From: Streptomyces violaceusniger
Lineage (GTDB): Bacteria > Actinomycetota > Actinomycetes > Streptomycetales > Streptomycetaceae
Assembly: GCA_005405945.1 (NCBI GenBank)
Contig: BJHW01000002.1
Location: 558,001 to 622,000, forward strand
Direction: 5' to 3'
DNA length: 64,000 nucleotides
Shown here: one piece after another, positions 1 to 9,988 of the stretch
Numbering within the stretch: the stretch's first letter is position 1
Layout of the letters: every line of letters begins with the position of its first letter
The notes under the pieces: model-generated
Told to the model about the DNA's origin: nothing
Database searches by the model: none
What the model saw: only the letters and a program-made list of their open reading frames with translations
Program-made: the position numbers and the translations under genes

Positions 1-1056
1 CCGGGCCGAGGTCGGGGTCGTCCACCGTGATGATGTCCTCGCGTTCGGCGTAGACCGGGTCGGCGACGATATCGGCGGCGGTGAACACCCGCGAGGCCAC
101 CACCTCGGCCCGCTCGAACGCCGCGAGGCACTCGGCCGCCGGGCGCGCCGCCACCCACTCCCGCAGCGCCGTGTCGAGCCGCTCGCGCCCCGCGTGCTGC
201 TGCTCCACGGTGGCGAACTCCTCGTCGGGCAGGCCCAGCAGCCGCACCACATTGCGCACCGAGCGGGTGGTGGCGGAGGTGACGGTGAGCCAGTCGCCGT
301 CGGCGCTGCGGTAGGTGTTGATGACGGCGGCCGGGGCGACGGCCAGCTGGTTGCCCGCCCGCTCGGGGGCCGCGCCGAGCTGGTCGTACGCGATGATCTG
401 CCACTCCACCAGGCGGTACAGCGGCTCGAACAGCGCCAGGTCGATCCACTCGCCGTCGAAGGAGTCCGGATCGGTGTCACGGCGGTGCAGGGCGGCCAGG
501 ACCGCGAACGCGCCCATCAGCCCGGTGACCGCGTCGCCGTGCGAGAAGCCGGTGTGCACGGGCGGGCCTTCGGGAAGCCGGTCAGATGGACCACCCCGCT
601 GCGGGCCTCGCCCATCTTCCCGAAGCCCGGCGCGTCGGCCCGCGAGGAGGTGGCGCCGAAACCGGAGATCTGCAGCAGGATCGCGGTGGGGTTGAGCGCG
701 TGGACGGCCTCCCAGTCCAGGCCCCAGGCGCGCAGCCGGCCCGCCCGGAGCGTCACGATCACCACATCGGCCCAGGCGATCAGCTCCCGGGCGACCTCCC
801 GGCCCTCCTCGTGGTGCAGATCCAGGGTCACCGAGCGCTTGTTGCGGCCCGCCACCTTGAACCAGAGCGGTACGCCGTCGCGCCGCGGGCCCATCGCCCG
901 CGCCGCGTCACCGGAGCCCGGCGGCTCCACGTGGACGACGTCCGCGCCCTGGTCGGCGAGCATGCCCCCGGCGAGGGGGCCCGCCACCACATGCGCGAAT
1001 TCCACCACCTTCAGCCCCGTGAGCTGTCCCTGCCCTGTGCTGGTCTGGTCCTCCAT
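1..1056 (-). CDS. CaiB/BaiF family CoA transferase (partial, frameshifted)
   Basis: Family III CoA transferase, which moves CoA between carboxylic acids in the cytoplasm. The start MEDQTSTGQG at 1056 is followed by the family N-terminus (LKVVEFAHVVAGPLAG, then LADQGADVVHVEPP), and FKVAGRNKRSVTLDL matches the usual NRNKRS-like segment. The frame breaks near 575: after HLTGFP, restoring one G gives EGPPVHTGFSHGDAVTGLMGA and an open frame to the left edge, where the gene is cut. About 350 residues are visible of roughly 390-400. It lies on the same strand as the LysR gene and close to a divergent carboxylate transporter, so activation of an imported organic acid is plausible. The substrate cannot be told from sequence. 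Confidence 0.85.
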
Positions 1057-1137
1057 GCGGCCAGGCTGCGGGGCGGGGCGTATGCGCGTCCAGCAATGAA
1101 GAGGGATCAATTCATGCGGATCTCGCAAGGATCGCAC

Positions 1138-1250
1138 GACCCGGCACGGGACCGCCGGACTCCGCACAACGGGACCGCAGGACCCGGCACCGGATCGCAG
1201 GACCCCGCACCGGACCGCAGGACCCCGCACCGGACCGCCGGACTCCGCCT
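1138..1250. repeat. 20-bp GC-rich tandem repeat
   Basis: Four to five imperfect copies of a 20-bp unit lie between the CoA transferase start and the LysR stop. The copies at 1181-1200, 1201-1220 and 1221-1240 differ by one to three bases. Open frames across it are only repeat translations. Confidence 0.75.
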
Positions 1251-1281
1251 GAGCCGGGGCCGGTCGGCACCCCCCGGCCGC

Positions 1282-2223
1282 TCACCGGTCCTCGCCCGCC
1301 TCCTCCCACACCACCCCCGCCGGCAACGCGTCAGCGGCGGAGCGGAACTCCTCCAGCTGCTCCAGGAAGCGGCGCGCCCCCGGCGGAAGCGTGCGGCGCG
1401 TCGGCAGGACGACGTACAGCCGGCGCTCCACCACCGGCCCCACCAGCGGGCGCCGCACCAGCCGGCCCGGCACCACCAGCGGATGGACCAGGGCGGGCAG
1501 CGCGGAGACGCCGAGCCCGGCCGCCACAAGACCGCCCACCGTGGCCACGTTGGACGCCTCGGCCGCCGGGTTCGCCTCCATCCCGGCCTGGGCGAAGGCC
1601 GCGTCGGTCATCCGGCGCACGCTGGAGTCGGTGCCCACCGCGAGGAACGGCTCCCGGCCCAGCTCCTCCCAGGTCACCTCCGCCCGCTCGGCCAGCGGAT
1701 GGTGTTCCGGGAGCACCGCGTCGAAGCGGTCCCGCACCAGCGGCCGCAGCGTCACACCCGGGGCGCGTCGGGCCACCGTGCTGACCGCGAAGTCGGCGTC
1801 CCCGTCGACCACCCGGTCCAGCACCGAGCGTTCCAGCCCGTCCAGCAGCCGTACGGTCATCTCCGGGCGCCGCGCGCGGAAGGCGGAGATCACCGGCGGC
1901 AGCAGCACGGCCGCGACCGAGGGCAGGGTCGCCAGGGCCACCGCACCGCGCTCACCGGCGCCGTAGCGCCCCAGCTGGGCCAGGCCCGCGCGGTGCGCGG
2001 CGAGTATCTGGTCGGCGATGCGCAGCGCCTCGGCGCCCGCCGGGGTGAGCCGCACATTGCGGGTGTCCCGCTCCAGCAGCCGCATCCCCAGCGTCCGTTC
2101 CAGATCGGCGACCGCCCGGCTCAGGGACGACTGGGACACATGCAGTTCGGCGGCGGCCGCAGTGAAGCTCACGGCGCGCGCGACCGCCGCGTACGCGGTC
2201 AGCTGGCGCAGGGTGACGTCCAT
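1282..2223 (-). CDS. LysR family transcriptional regulator
   Basis: A 313-residue LysR-type regulator of normal length. The N-terminal winged helix-turn-helix (residues 1-60) has the classic order LRQLTAYAAVARAVSFTAAA, then SQSSLSRAVADLE and LGMRLLERDTR. A periplasmic-binding-protein-like effector domain follows (about 90-300). It starts at the ATG at 2223 and is divergent from the transporter at 2368 across 144 bp, the standard arrangement in which a LysR protein controls itself and its neighbour. An organic-acid co-inducer is likely from context but is inferred. I could not single out one binding site in the intergenic region. Confidence 0.93.
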   Translation of the reverse strand: MDVTLRQLTAYAAVARAVSFTAAAAELHVSQSSLSRAVADLERTLGMRLLERDTRNVRLTPAGAEALRIADQILAAHRAGLAQLGRYGAGERGAVALATLPSVAAVLLPPVISAFRARRPEMTVRLLDGLERSVLDRVVDGDADFAVSTVARRAPGVTLRPLVRDRFDAVLPEHHPLAERAEVTWEELGREPFLAVGTDSSVRRMTDAAFAQAGMEANPAAEASNVATVGGLVAAGLGVSALPALVHPLVVPGRLVRRPLVGPVVERRLYVVLPTRRTLPPGARRFLEQLEEFRSAADALPAGVVWEEAGEDR

Positions 2224-2367
2224 GGTCCGTGAGCGTAGGCGCGGCGGCCGGGCAGGGGAACTGTTGCGCGAAACGCATGGATAGATCTGTGTTCGATGCT
2301 GGACGCGGATCTTTCACCGCTCGGAAACTCTTCGGCAACACCCGACCGGACGAGGAAGCGAGCGGCC

Positions 2368-3675
2368 ATGCTGGCAGCACTGGGATTCTGCACGATTGGC
2401 GGCTTCCTGCTGCTCACCATGACCAAACGGGTCTCGGTGCTGGTGGCACTCGTCCTCACGCCCGTGGTCACCGCGGTCATCGGCGGATACGGCGACGAGC
2501 TGGGCCCGATGGCCCTCGACGGGCTGTCCAAGGTCGCCCCGACCGGCATCATGATCGCCTTCGCGGTGCTCTACTTCTGCCTGATGATCGACGCGGGCCT
2601 CTTCGAACCGCTGATCCGCGGCATTCTCCGCGCAGCCAAGAACGACCCGGTGCGGATCACGGTCGGCACCGCCGTTCTGACCGTGTGCGTCGCGCTCGAC
2701 GGCGATGGCGCCTCCACCTTCCTCATCACCGTCTCCGCGCTGCTCCCCGTCTATCAGCGGCTGGGGATGAGCCGGCTGGTGCTCGCCGGGGTGGTCGGCC
2801 TGGGCGCGGGCGTGATGAACATGATCCCGTGGGGCGGGCCGACGGCCCGCGCCGCCGCGGCCCTGAAGATCGACACCTCCGACATCATCACGCCGCTGCT
2901 GCCCGCACTCGCCGCCGGTATCGCCTGGGTGCTGCTCGCCGCGTACCTCATCGGACGCCGTGAGCGGCGGCGGCTCGGCGCGCTCGAGCCCGCCCCGCGC
3001 GCCGAAGTGGCGGTCGGGGACGGCCCCGGCACACCGCGGGTCGCCGCCCGCCCCGGTGTCGCGCTCACCGTCTTCAATCTGCTGCTCACCGTGGCCCTGC
3101 TGGTCTGCCTGGTGCTGGAGGCCATGCCGCTGCCGGTGCTCTTCGTCTTCGCCTTCGTCCTCGCGCTGCTGGTCAACCACCCGCGCTGGGAGGACCAGCA
3201 GGAGCTGCTGGAGAAGCACGGCAAGAGCGTGGTGCTCGTCATCACCATGATCTTCGCGGCCGGGGTGTTCACCGGCATCCTCGGCGGCACCGGGATGATC
3301 GAGAAGATGGCCGAGGCGCTGGTCGACATCATCCCCGACGGGCTCGGCGGACATCTGCCGGTGCTCGTGGCCGTCACCAGCATGCCGCTGAGCCTCGTCC
3401 TCACCCCGGACGCCTACTACTTCGGAGTGCTGCCGGTGCTCGCCGGCACCGCCGACGCCTTCGGCACCGACCACGCCGAGATCGCCCGCGCCGCCGTGCT
3501 CGGCCAGATGACCACCGGCTTCCCGCTGAGCCCGCTCACCGCCGCGACCTTCATCCTCCTCAGCATGAGCGGCGTCCAGCTCGGGGAGCACCAGCGCTTC
3601 CTCTTCCGCTGGGCCTTCGGAACCACGCTCGTGATGACCGCCGCCGCCCTCGCGACGGGCGCCCTGCCGCTCTGA
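2368..3675 (+). CDS. CitMHS family citrate/metal-citrate transporter
   Basis: An inner-membrane secondary transporter of the CitMHS family, which imports citrate complexed with a divalent metal in symport with protons. The protein is very hydrophobic with about 11-12 membrane segments. It contains family segments such as LDGDGASTFLITVSALLPVY, MNMIPWGGPTARAA and TPDAYYFGVLPVL. I chose the ATG at 2368 rather than the in-frame one at 2296 because it gives 435 residues, the usual family length, with GAGGAAG-like purines upstream. The secreted hydrolase gene follows 17 bp later and is probably co-transcribed. The divergent LysR gene is the likely regulator. Confidence 0.9.
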   Translation: MLAALGFCTIGGFLLLTMTKRVSVLVALVLTPVVTAVIGGYGDELGPMALDGLSKVAPTGIMIAFAVLYFCLMIDAGLFEPLIRGILRAAKNDPVRITVGTAVLTVCVALDGDGASTFLITVSALLPVYQRLGMSRLVLAGVVGLGAGVMNMIPWGGPTARAAAALKIDTSDIITPLLPALAAGIAWVLLAAYLIGRRERRRLGALEPAPRAEVAVGDGPGTPRVAARPGVALTVFNLLLTVALLVCLVLEAMPLPVLFVFAFVLALLVNHPRWEDQQELLEKHGKSVVLVITMIFAAGVFTGILGGTGMIEKMAEALVDIIPDGLGGHLPVLVAVTSMPLSLVLTPDAYYFGVLPVLAGTADAFGTDHAEIARAAVLGQMTTGFPLSPLTAATFILLSMSGVQLGEHQRFLFRWAFGTTLVMTAAALATGALPL

Positions 3676-3692
3676 CCCGGAAGGAACCGCCC

Positions 3693-5782
3693 ATGCCGTC
3701 CGCCGGCCGCCTGCCCGCCCTGTCCCTGGCCCTCGCCCTCACCGCCGCCCTCGCCACCCCGCTCGCCCACGCCGCCGGCGCCCCGTCCGCCCGCTCCGGG
3801 CTTCCCTCTTTCATCGGTGAACTGACCCAGCGGCGGTACGACGGGCGGAGCGACGATCTGCTCACCGCCGGGCTCGGCTTCGCGGGGCTGCGCGGGCCCA
3901 TGCCGCGAGCCGCCGACCCCGACCGCCCCACCGCCGCCGAACTGCGCCGCCAGGCCATCTGGGCTTCGGCCGGGATGTCCGCCGGATCCGGCGGCGGCCT
4001 CGGCAGGCTCTACGGCCCCGACGTCGACCGGGGCCGCCCCGTGCCCGGGGACGGGAAGGTCGCGGGGGTGGAGTACCGGGCCGTGGCGGGCGGCGGGGCC
4101 CGCGGCGTGAGCTTCGTGGTGCAGGTGCCGGACGGCTTCGACCGTGCCCGGCCGTGTGTGGTGGCCGCGCCCGCGACCGGGCTCGGCGGTGTCTACAGCA
4201 TGGTCGGCACCTCCGGGGCCTGGGGGCTGCACCACCGCTGCGCGGTCGCCTACACCGACAAGGGGATGGGCCCGGCCTTCGACGATCTGCACTCGGGCAC
4301 CGTCATGGGCTACGACGGCACGACCGGCCCACGCGCCGAACTCCGCGGCCGCACCGTCTTCGACGCCGGGCTGAGCGACGCCGAGCGCGCCCGCTTCGAC
4401 GCGGAGCACCCGTACCGCGTCGCCTACAAGATGGCCCACTCGGGATGAACCCGCAGGCCACCTGGGGGCGCGAGGTACTGCGCTCGATACGGCTCGCCCT
4501 CGCCGTGCTGAACCGCGACTGGCGCGCCGGAGCTCCTGGGGGCGGCTACACCCCGGCCTCCACCACGGTGCTGGCCACCGGCGTCTCCAACGGCGGGGGC
4601 GCGGCCATCGCCGCGGGCGAGGACGACCGCGGCGGGCTCGTCGACGCCGTCGTGGCCTCCGAACCGCAGCTGAACCTGGCCCCGCTGAACGGCGTCCGGG
4701 TCCGCCAGGACGGGCGGGACGTACCCGCCGCGGGGCTGCCGCTGATCCGCTACAACGCGCTGGCCTCGCTGCTCCAGCCGTGCGCCGCGCTCACCGAGCC
4801 CACCGCACCCGGCTACGCCGCCCTGGACGTGCCCGCCGCCCGCCGCCGCTGCGCCGCCCTGGTCGGGGACGACCCCCGTCTGATCCCGCGCCGGGACGCC
4901 GAGCGGGCGGGTCCGGACGGGCTGCCGCGCCTCGCCCAGGAGGCCCTGGTACGCGCCGGGTTCCAGCCCCAGTCGGGGTATCTGCAGGTCTCGCACTACG
5001 ACCCGCAGACCCCCGCCTCCTACGCGATGAGCCTCGCCCGCGCCTCGGTCGCCGACGCGCTGTGCGGCTACGGCTGGGCCCGCACCGACTCCTCCGGATC
5101 TCCCGCGCCGTACCGCACGGCGGAGCTGGCCGGCGCCTTCGGCACCAGCTCCGGCCGGGCGCCCGCCCCCGGTGTGCTGATCGACGAGAACTCGCCCGGC
5201 GGGCCGGTGGCCGACGCCCGCTCCGTCGGACCCGGCGGTGAGCACGACTACAACCTGCGGGGAGAGGCTTGCGTCTACCGGCTCGCCTTCCCACGGGCCG
5301 GGGCGCCGCGCGCCGAGCGGGGCTGGGCCGCACGGCTCGCCGAGGGCCTGGACGCGACCCGGCGCGACGGCGACTTGCACGGCAAGCCGACGCTCATCGT
5401 GCAGGGCCGCGACGACACCCGGGTGCCGGTCAACCACAGCTCGCGGCCGTATCTCGGGCTCACCTCGCGCGCCGGGCACGGGCCGGGCACCGTCGCTTAC
5501 GCCGAGATCACCCACGCCCACCACAGCGACTCCCAGGCCGCCGGGCTGGACAACCGGTACGTCCCGCTCGGCTACTACTACCAGCAGGCCCTGGACCTGA
5601 TGTGGGAGCGGCTCCAGGGGCGGGCCGCGCTGCCGCCCAGCCAGGTCGTGCGCACGGTGCCGCGCGGCGGTGAGCCGGGGCACGCCCCCGAGCTGACCCC
5701 GGCCAATGTGCCCCCCATCGCGTCCGACCCGGCGGCGGCGGACCGGATCCGGGTGACCGGCGGGACGGTGTGGGTGCCGTAG
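3693..5782 (+). CDS. Secreted 3-hydroxybutyrate oligomer hydrolase family protein (frameshifted)
   Basis: Resembles D-(-)-3-hydroxybutyrate oligomer hydrolases, which cut short polyhydroxybutyrate products. A signal peptide (residues 1-27, ending AHAAGAP) indicates export. The esterase nucleophile motif GVSNGGG lies near nucleotide 4580, and a late HAHHSD histidine region lies near 5515. The frame breaks at 4441-4446: one missing G in the run before ATGAAC joins KMAHSG to MNPQATWG, giving a protein of about 696 residues. It follows the transporter by 17 bp, suggesting an operon that releases and takes up hydroxy-acids. Family assignment is good; the natural substrate in this strain is inferred. 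Confidence 0.82.
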
Positions 5783-5825
5783 GAGCCGCGCGGGACGGTT
5801 CGTCAGCTCCCGGTCACCGGCGTGG

Positions 5826-6890
5826 TCAGCTCCCGCTCAGGGGCGGGCGGTGCGGTTCGATGACCGTGACCCCGCCCCTGCCGCCGGAGGCCATCGTGGA
5901 CAGCGCCTCCGGGACCGCGTCCAGCCCGATGACATCGGTGACCAGCAGATCCGGCCGCAGCGAACCGGCCTCGACCATCTCCATCATCGGACCGTAGTCG
6001 TGGGCGGCCATGCCATGGCTGCCCAGCAGCCGCAGCTCCAGCGCGATGACCCGGTCCATCGGGATCATCGGGGTCCCGGCGGCCGGGGGCAGCAGCCCGA
6101 CCTGCACATGACGGCCGTGGCGGCGCAGGCTCTTGATGGACGCCGCGCAGGTCCGCGGGGAGCCCAGCGCGTCGAGCGAGACATGGGCGCCGCCGCCCGT
6201 CGCGTCCGCGACCGCCTCCGCCACCGAGCCCAGGGTGGACGCCACGTCCACGCACACCGCCGCGCCGAACCGGGACGCGAGGGCGAGCGCCTGCGGCGAG
6301 ATGTCCACCGCCACCACCCGGGCCCCGGCCGCGGCGGCGATCATCACCGCGGACAGCCCCACCCCTCCGCAGCCGTGCACCGCCACCCACTCGCCCGGGG
6401 CCACCCGGCCCTGGGCGACGACGGCGCGGAAGGCGGTCGCGAAGCGGCAGCCCAGACCGGCGGCGGTGGTGAACGACAGCTCGTTGCGTATCCCGACCAG
6501 GTTCACATCGGCGTCCTCGATCGCCACGTACTCGGCGAACGAGCCCCAGTGGGTGAACCCCGGCTGCGTCTGCCGCTCGCACACCTGCTGGGCGCCCTCC
6601 GCACAGGCGGCACAGCGCCCGCAGGCGCACACGAACGGCACGGTGACCCGCTGCCCCGGGCGCCAGTTGAGGACGTCGGGGCCGACCTCCTCTATCACCC
6701 CCGCCAGCTCATGGCCGGGGACGTGCGGCAGCCGGATGTCCGGGTCGTGTCCCATCCAGCCGTGCCAGTCGCTGCGGCACAGTCCGGTGGCCTCGACGCG
6801 GATCACCGCGCCGCGCGGGGAGGGAGCGGGGTCCTCGACGCTCCGGACCTCGGGCCGGCGCCCGAACTCGTCGAACACCACAGCACGCAT
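5826..6890 (-). CDS. Zinc-dependent alcohol dehydrogenase (MDR superfamily)
   Basis: A medium-chain, NAD(P)-dependent zinc alcohol dehydrogenase of 354 residues. The catalytic zinc signature GHELAGVIEEVG follows CRSDWHGWMG, the structural-zinc cysteine cluster CACGRCAACAEGAQQVC is intact, and the Rossmann motif HGCGGVGLSA is followed by VVAVDI. The start MRAVVFDEFG at 6890 is preferred over 6917 because GAGGGAG lies about eight bases upstream. The closest described type is the alcohol dehydrogenase/threonine-dehydrogenase-like group acting on small alcohols or aldehydes. It is a single gene with no partner that names its substrate. Confidence 0.9.
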   Translation of the reverse strand: MRAVVFDEFGRRPEVRSVEDPAPSPRGAVIRVEATGLCRSDWHGWMGHDPDIRLPHVPGHELAGVIEEVGPDVLNWRPGQRVTVPFVCACGRCAACAEGAQQVCERQTQPGFTHWGSFAEYVAIEDADVNLVGIRNELSFTTAAGLGCRFATAFRAVVAQGRVAPGEWVAVHGCGGVGLSAVMIAAAAGARVVAVDISPQALALASRFGAAVCVDVASTLGSVAEAVADATGGGAHVSLDALGSPRTCAASIKSLRRHGRHVQVGLLPPAAGTPMIPMDRVIALELRLLGSHGMAAHDYGPMMEMVEAGSLRPDLLVTDVIGLDAVPEALSTMASGGRGGVTVIEPHRPPLSGS

Positions 6891-6974
6891 GGACACCGCT
6901 CCCTCGCTCGACCGCATCCCCCATGACCCGTGTGTCCAGGCGGGCCCTAGAACCTACACCACAACCGGCCGGTA

Positions 6975-9379
6975 TCAGCCCTTGCGGGTGGCGCCCACCG
7001 ACGGCGGTTCCGCGCCCCGGCCGGTGCCCCAGGACGAGGGCTCGGTGGACAGCCGGTGGGCCAGCTTTCCGCCGTGGGCCACCTGGTCCCAGTCCAGCCA
7101 CGTCCGCGCCACGTTCCGGCCGTTCAGCGACACACTCCGGACATACCGGTTGGCGTCGCTCGCGCCCGGCGCGGTGACCGTGAGCGTGCCGCCCTGCCGG
7201 GTGCCGTAGTGCCCGATGCGGACCACGGCCGAGGAGAACTGCGGACTGGACAGGGCGAGGAAGTCCCCGCCGCTCATCGTCGGGTACAGACCCAGCGAGG
7301 AGAAGACGTACCAGGCCGACATGGTGCCGAGGTCGTCATTGCCGGTCATCCCGTCCGGGCCGGTGGTGAACAGGGTCATCGCCGCCCGCACCACGGTCGC
7401 CGCCTTCGCGGGCGCGCCCGCCCACAGATACATGTACGGGGCGTGCAGATCGGGCTCGTTGTTCGGGTTGTAGGTGGGCTTGCCGTAGTAGTCGTACGGG
7501 GCGGAGATCCAGTCCTTACGGGCGGTGCCCGCCGGGTCGGTGAGCAGCTTGCCGTAGGCGAAGAAGTCGTCGAGCCGCTTCTCGGTCGCGCTCCTGCCGC
7601 CCATCAGCCCCACGAGCCCGGCCGGGTCCTGCGGCACCAGCCACTGGTACTGGTAGGCGCCGCCCTCGTGGAACTGCCGGCCCGCCTCCACCGGGTCGTA
7701 CGGGGTCACCCACGCGCCGTCGGCCGTGCGCGGCCGGAACTGCCCGATCGAGGCGTCCCAGAGCGTGCGGTACGTCTGGCCGCGCTCGGCGAACATCCGG
7801 GCGTCGGCGCGGTGGCCGAGCCCGCGCGCCATCAGGGCGAGCGCGGCGTCCGCGGCCGAGTACTCCAGGGTGGCCGAGGCCGGGTGGACGCAGTCGTTGT
7901 CGCCACCCTTGTCGGCGCAGTCGGTGCCGAGCTTCAGCCCCGAGGGGACGTAGCCCAGCTCGCGGTAATAGTCCACTCCGGAGCGGCCGTTGTAGGGGGA
8001 GTCGGCGGGCGGGGTGCTGGTGGCGTTCTTCTTCAGCAGCGCGTACGCCTCGTCCTCGTGCCCGGCCAGCAGGCCCTTGGACCACGCCTCGACGAGGAAG
8101 GGGGTCACCGGGTCACCGGTCATGATGTTGGTCTCGCTGTTGGCCAGCGCCCAGCGCGGCAGCCAGCCGCCGTCCCGGCCGATGGCGACCACCGACAGCG
8201 CGACATCGCGGGCCACCCCCGGCTCCACCATCTCCAGCAGCTGGTTCTGCGGCCGGTAGGTGTCCCACAGCGAGAAGTTCTGGTACGGGGTGTAGCCGGA
8301 GGCGGTGTGGGTCGCGCCGTCGAAGCCGGTGTAGCGGCCGTCCACGTCGCCCGCCACATTGGGGTGCAGCTGGGCGTGGTACAGCGCGGTGTAGAAGGCG
8401 CGCTGCCGCTCCTCGGTGCCGCCGCCGACCCGGATCGCGTCGAGCTTCTTCCGCCAGGTGTCGTGGAGCGCGGCGCGGGTGGCGTCGAAGTCGTAGGAGT
8501 CCCCGGTCTCCGCCGCGAGGTTCTTGCGGGCGCCCTCGGGCCGGTGTACGACAGCCCGACCTTGACCACCACATCCCGGTCCTCGGTGGCGTCGAAGGTG
8601 GCCCAGGCGCCGTTGCCGCCCTCGCCGGCCGCCTCGCGGGAGCCGGGGGTGGGGGTGGTGCCGCGCCAGGTGCCGTAGGAGGCGAACGGGCGGTCGAAGG
8701 TGGCGGTGAAGTAGACGGTGTGCCGGTCCTTCCCGGCGCAGAAGTTCCCGGCCTCCACCCGGCCCTCGACGGTCCGGTCGCCGACCACGCGGATCTCGGA
8801 GCCGAAGACCTTCTGATTGGCCTTGCCGGTGTTGAACAGCACATTGGCCGCGCCGGTGGCCGGGAAGGTGTAGCGCTGCCAGCCGGTGCGCTGGGTGGCG
8901 GTCAGCTCGGCGTCGATGCCGTAGGACTTCAGCCCCACCCGGTAGTAGCCCGGGGTGGCCTCCTCGTCGTCATGGCTGTAGGTGGAGCGGTAGTGGTCCG
9001 GGTCGACGTCGCTGACCGCGCCGGTCGTCGGCATGATGGGCAACTCGCCCGCCACCCCGCAGCCCACCCCGGACAGATGGGTCTGGCTGAAGCCGTGGAT
9101 GGCGTTCTGGTCGTAGTCGTAGCCGCCCTGGCCGCCGGTGTCCGGGCTGACCTGGACCATGCCGAACGGGGCGCTCGCCCCGGGGAAGGTGTTGCCGAAG
9201 TTCTCGGTGCCCACGAACGGATGGACCAGAGACGTGGGGTCGGCCGGAGGGGACGCGGCCGAGGCGGCGGCCGCCGCGCCCGGCGGTCCCAGCAGACCGC
9301 CGCCCAGCAGCGCCGCCGCCACCACGCCCGCGACCGTGCCCGCGGCGCGGGCACGGATTCCACCGATCAGCGACCGCAT
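6975..9379 (-). CDS. Secreted GH92 family alpha-mannosidase (frameshifted)
   Basis: Glycoside hydrolase family 92 exo-alpha-mannosidase of about 800 residues, with a signal peptide (residues 1-40, ending GAAAAASAAS). GH92 hallmarks are HPFVGTENFGNTFPGASAPF near the N-terminus, QTHLSGVGCG, the GWLPRW segment and GNDDLGTMSAWYVFSSLGLYP near the C-terminus; these enzymes use calcium and an inverting mechanism. The frame breaks near 8545: one missing G/C in the ACCGGCCCGAGG stretch joins SYTGP to EGARKN. The start at 9379 has a perfect GGAGGT site. A LacI-like palindrome lies 18 bp upstream of the start, pointing to sugar-responsive repression. Linkage preference cannot be told. Confidence 0.92.
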
Positions 9380-9396
9380 GGGACGCACCTCCGTTT

Positions 9397-9408
9397 GACA
9401 ACGTTGTC
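9397..9408 (-). promoter_or_regulatory. LacI-family-like palindromic operator of the GH92 gene
   Basis: GACAACGTTGTC is a perfect 12-bp palindrome with the central CG typical of LacI/GalR-family operators. It is placed 18 bp before the GH92 start codon. In actinomycetes such sites commonly control secreted glycosidases. No LacI gene lies in this window, so the repressor would act from elsewhere. Confidence 0.65.
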
Positions 9409-9444
9409 CGACCAAGGTCGCGAAACTCTGGCATGAGGGAGGGA

Positions 9445-9499
9445 CGGTGTCAATGACCCGTGCGCGGGCGGGTCATTGACGCACAGGCCAATGACACCG
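9445..9499. other. Strong inverted repeat (possible terminator)
   Basis: Positions 9449-9460 and 9469-9480 form perfect 12-bp arms (GTCAATGACCCG and its complement) around an 8-base loop. CGGTGTC at 9445 can alternatively pair with GACACCG at 9493. It lies between the GH92 promoter and the repeat block downstream of the SDR gene. It could stop transcription coming from the SDR side, but has no T-tract. Confidence 0.5.
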
Positions 9500-9988
9500 C
9501 CCGGGCACAAGGGTGTGACGCCCGGGCAGGCGCAGGGCCCGTGGCGTCCGCCCGGGCGCGGGTCGTGGGGTCCGGGGCGCGCGGGGCCCGTGGTTTCCGG
9601 GCGTGCGCGGGGCCGCGCAGGGCCGTGGCGTGGGCGTGCGCAGGGCCGTGGCGTCCGCCCGGGCACAAGGGTGTGACGCCCGGGCAGGCGCAGGGCCCGT
9701 GGCGTCCGCCCGGGCACGGGTCGTGGGTTCGGGGCGCACAGGGCCGTGACGTCCACCCGCGTGCGGGGCCCGTGGTTTCCGGGCGTGCGCGGGGCCGTGG
9801 CGTTCGGGCGGGCGGGGCCGTACATGCGCCCGCGCGCGGGCCGTGGCGTTCGGGTGCGCGAAGGCCGTGGCGTCCGCCCGGGCACAGGGCCGTGTCGTCC
9901 GGAGCCGCGCAGGGCCGTGGCGTGGGCGTGCGCAGGGCCGTGACGTTCGCCCGCGCGCGGGGCCCGTGGCGTTCGGGCGCGCGGGGTT
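9500..9988. repeat. Low-complexity block with a perfect 57-bp direct repeat
   Basis: No believable gene lies here. A 57-bp sequence at 9501-9557 recurs without change at 9659-9715, so the period is 158 bp, and shorter GC-rich variants (core CAGGGCCGTGGCGT) fill the rest to 9988. All six frames are open for long stretches but give only Arg/Pro/Gly/Ala-rich translations of the repeat. Confidence 0.75.

Noticed and set aside
2224..2367. A specific LysR binding box between the LysR and CitMHS genes
   Set aside because: Several loose T-N11-A matches occur; none stands out enough to report.
9500..9988. Possible CRISPR array in the repeat block
   Set aside because: Repeats are not evenly spaced, spacers are themselves repeats, and no cas gene is nearby.
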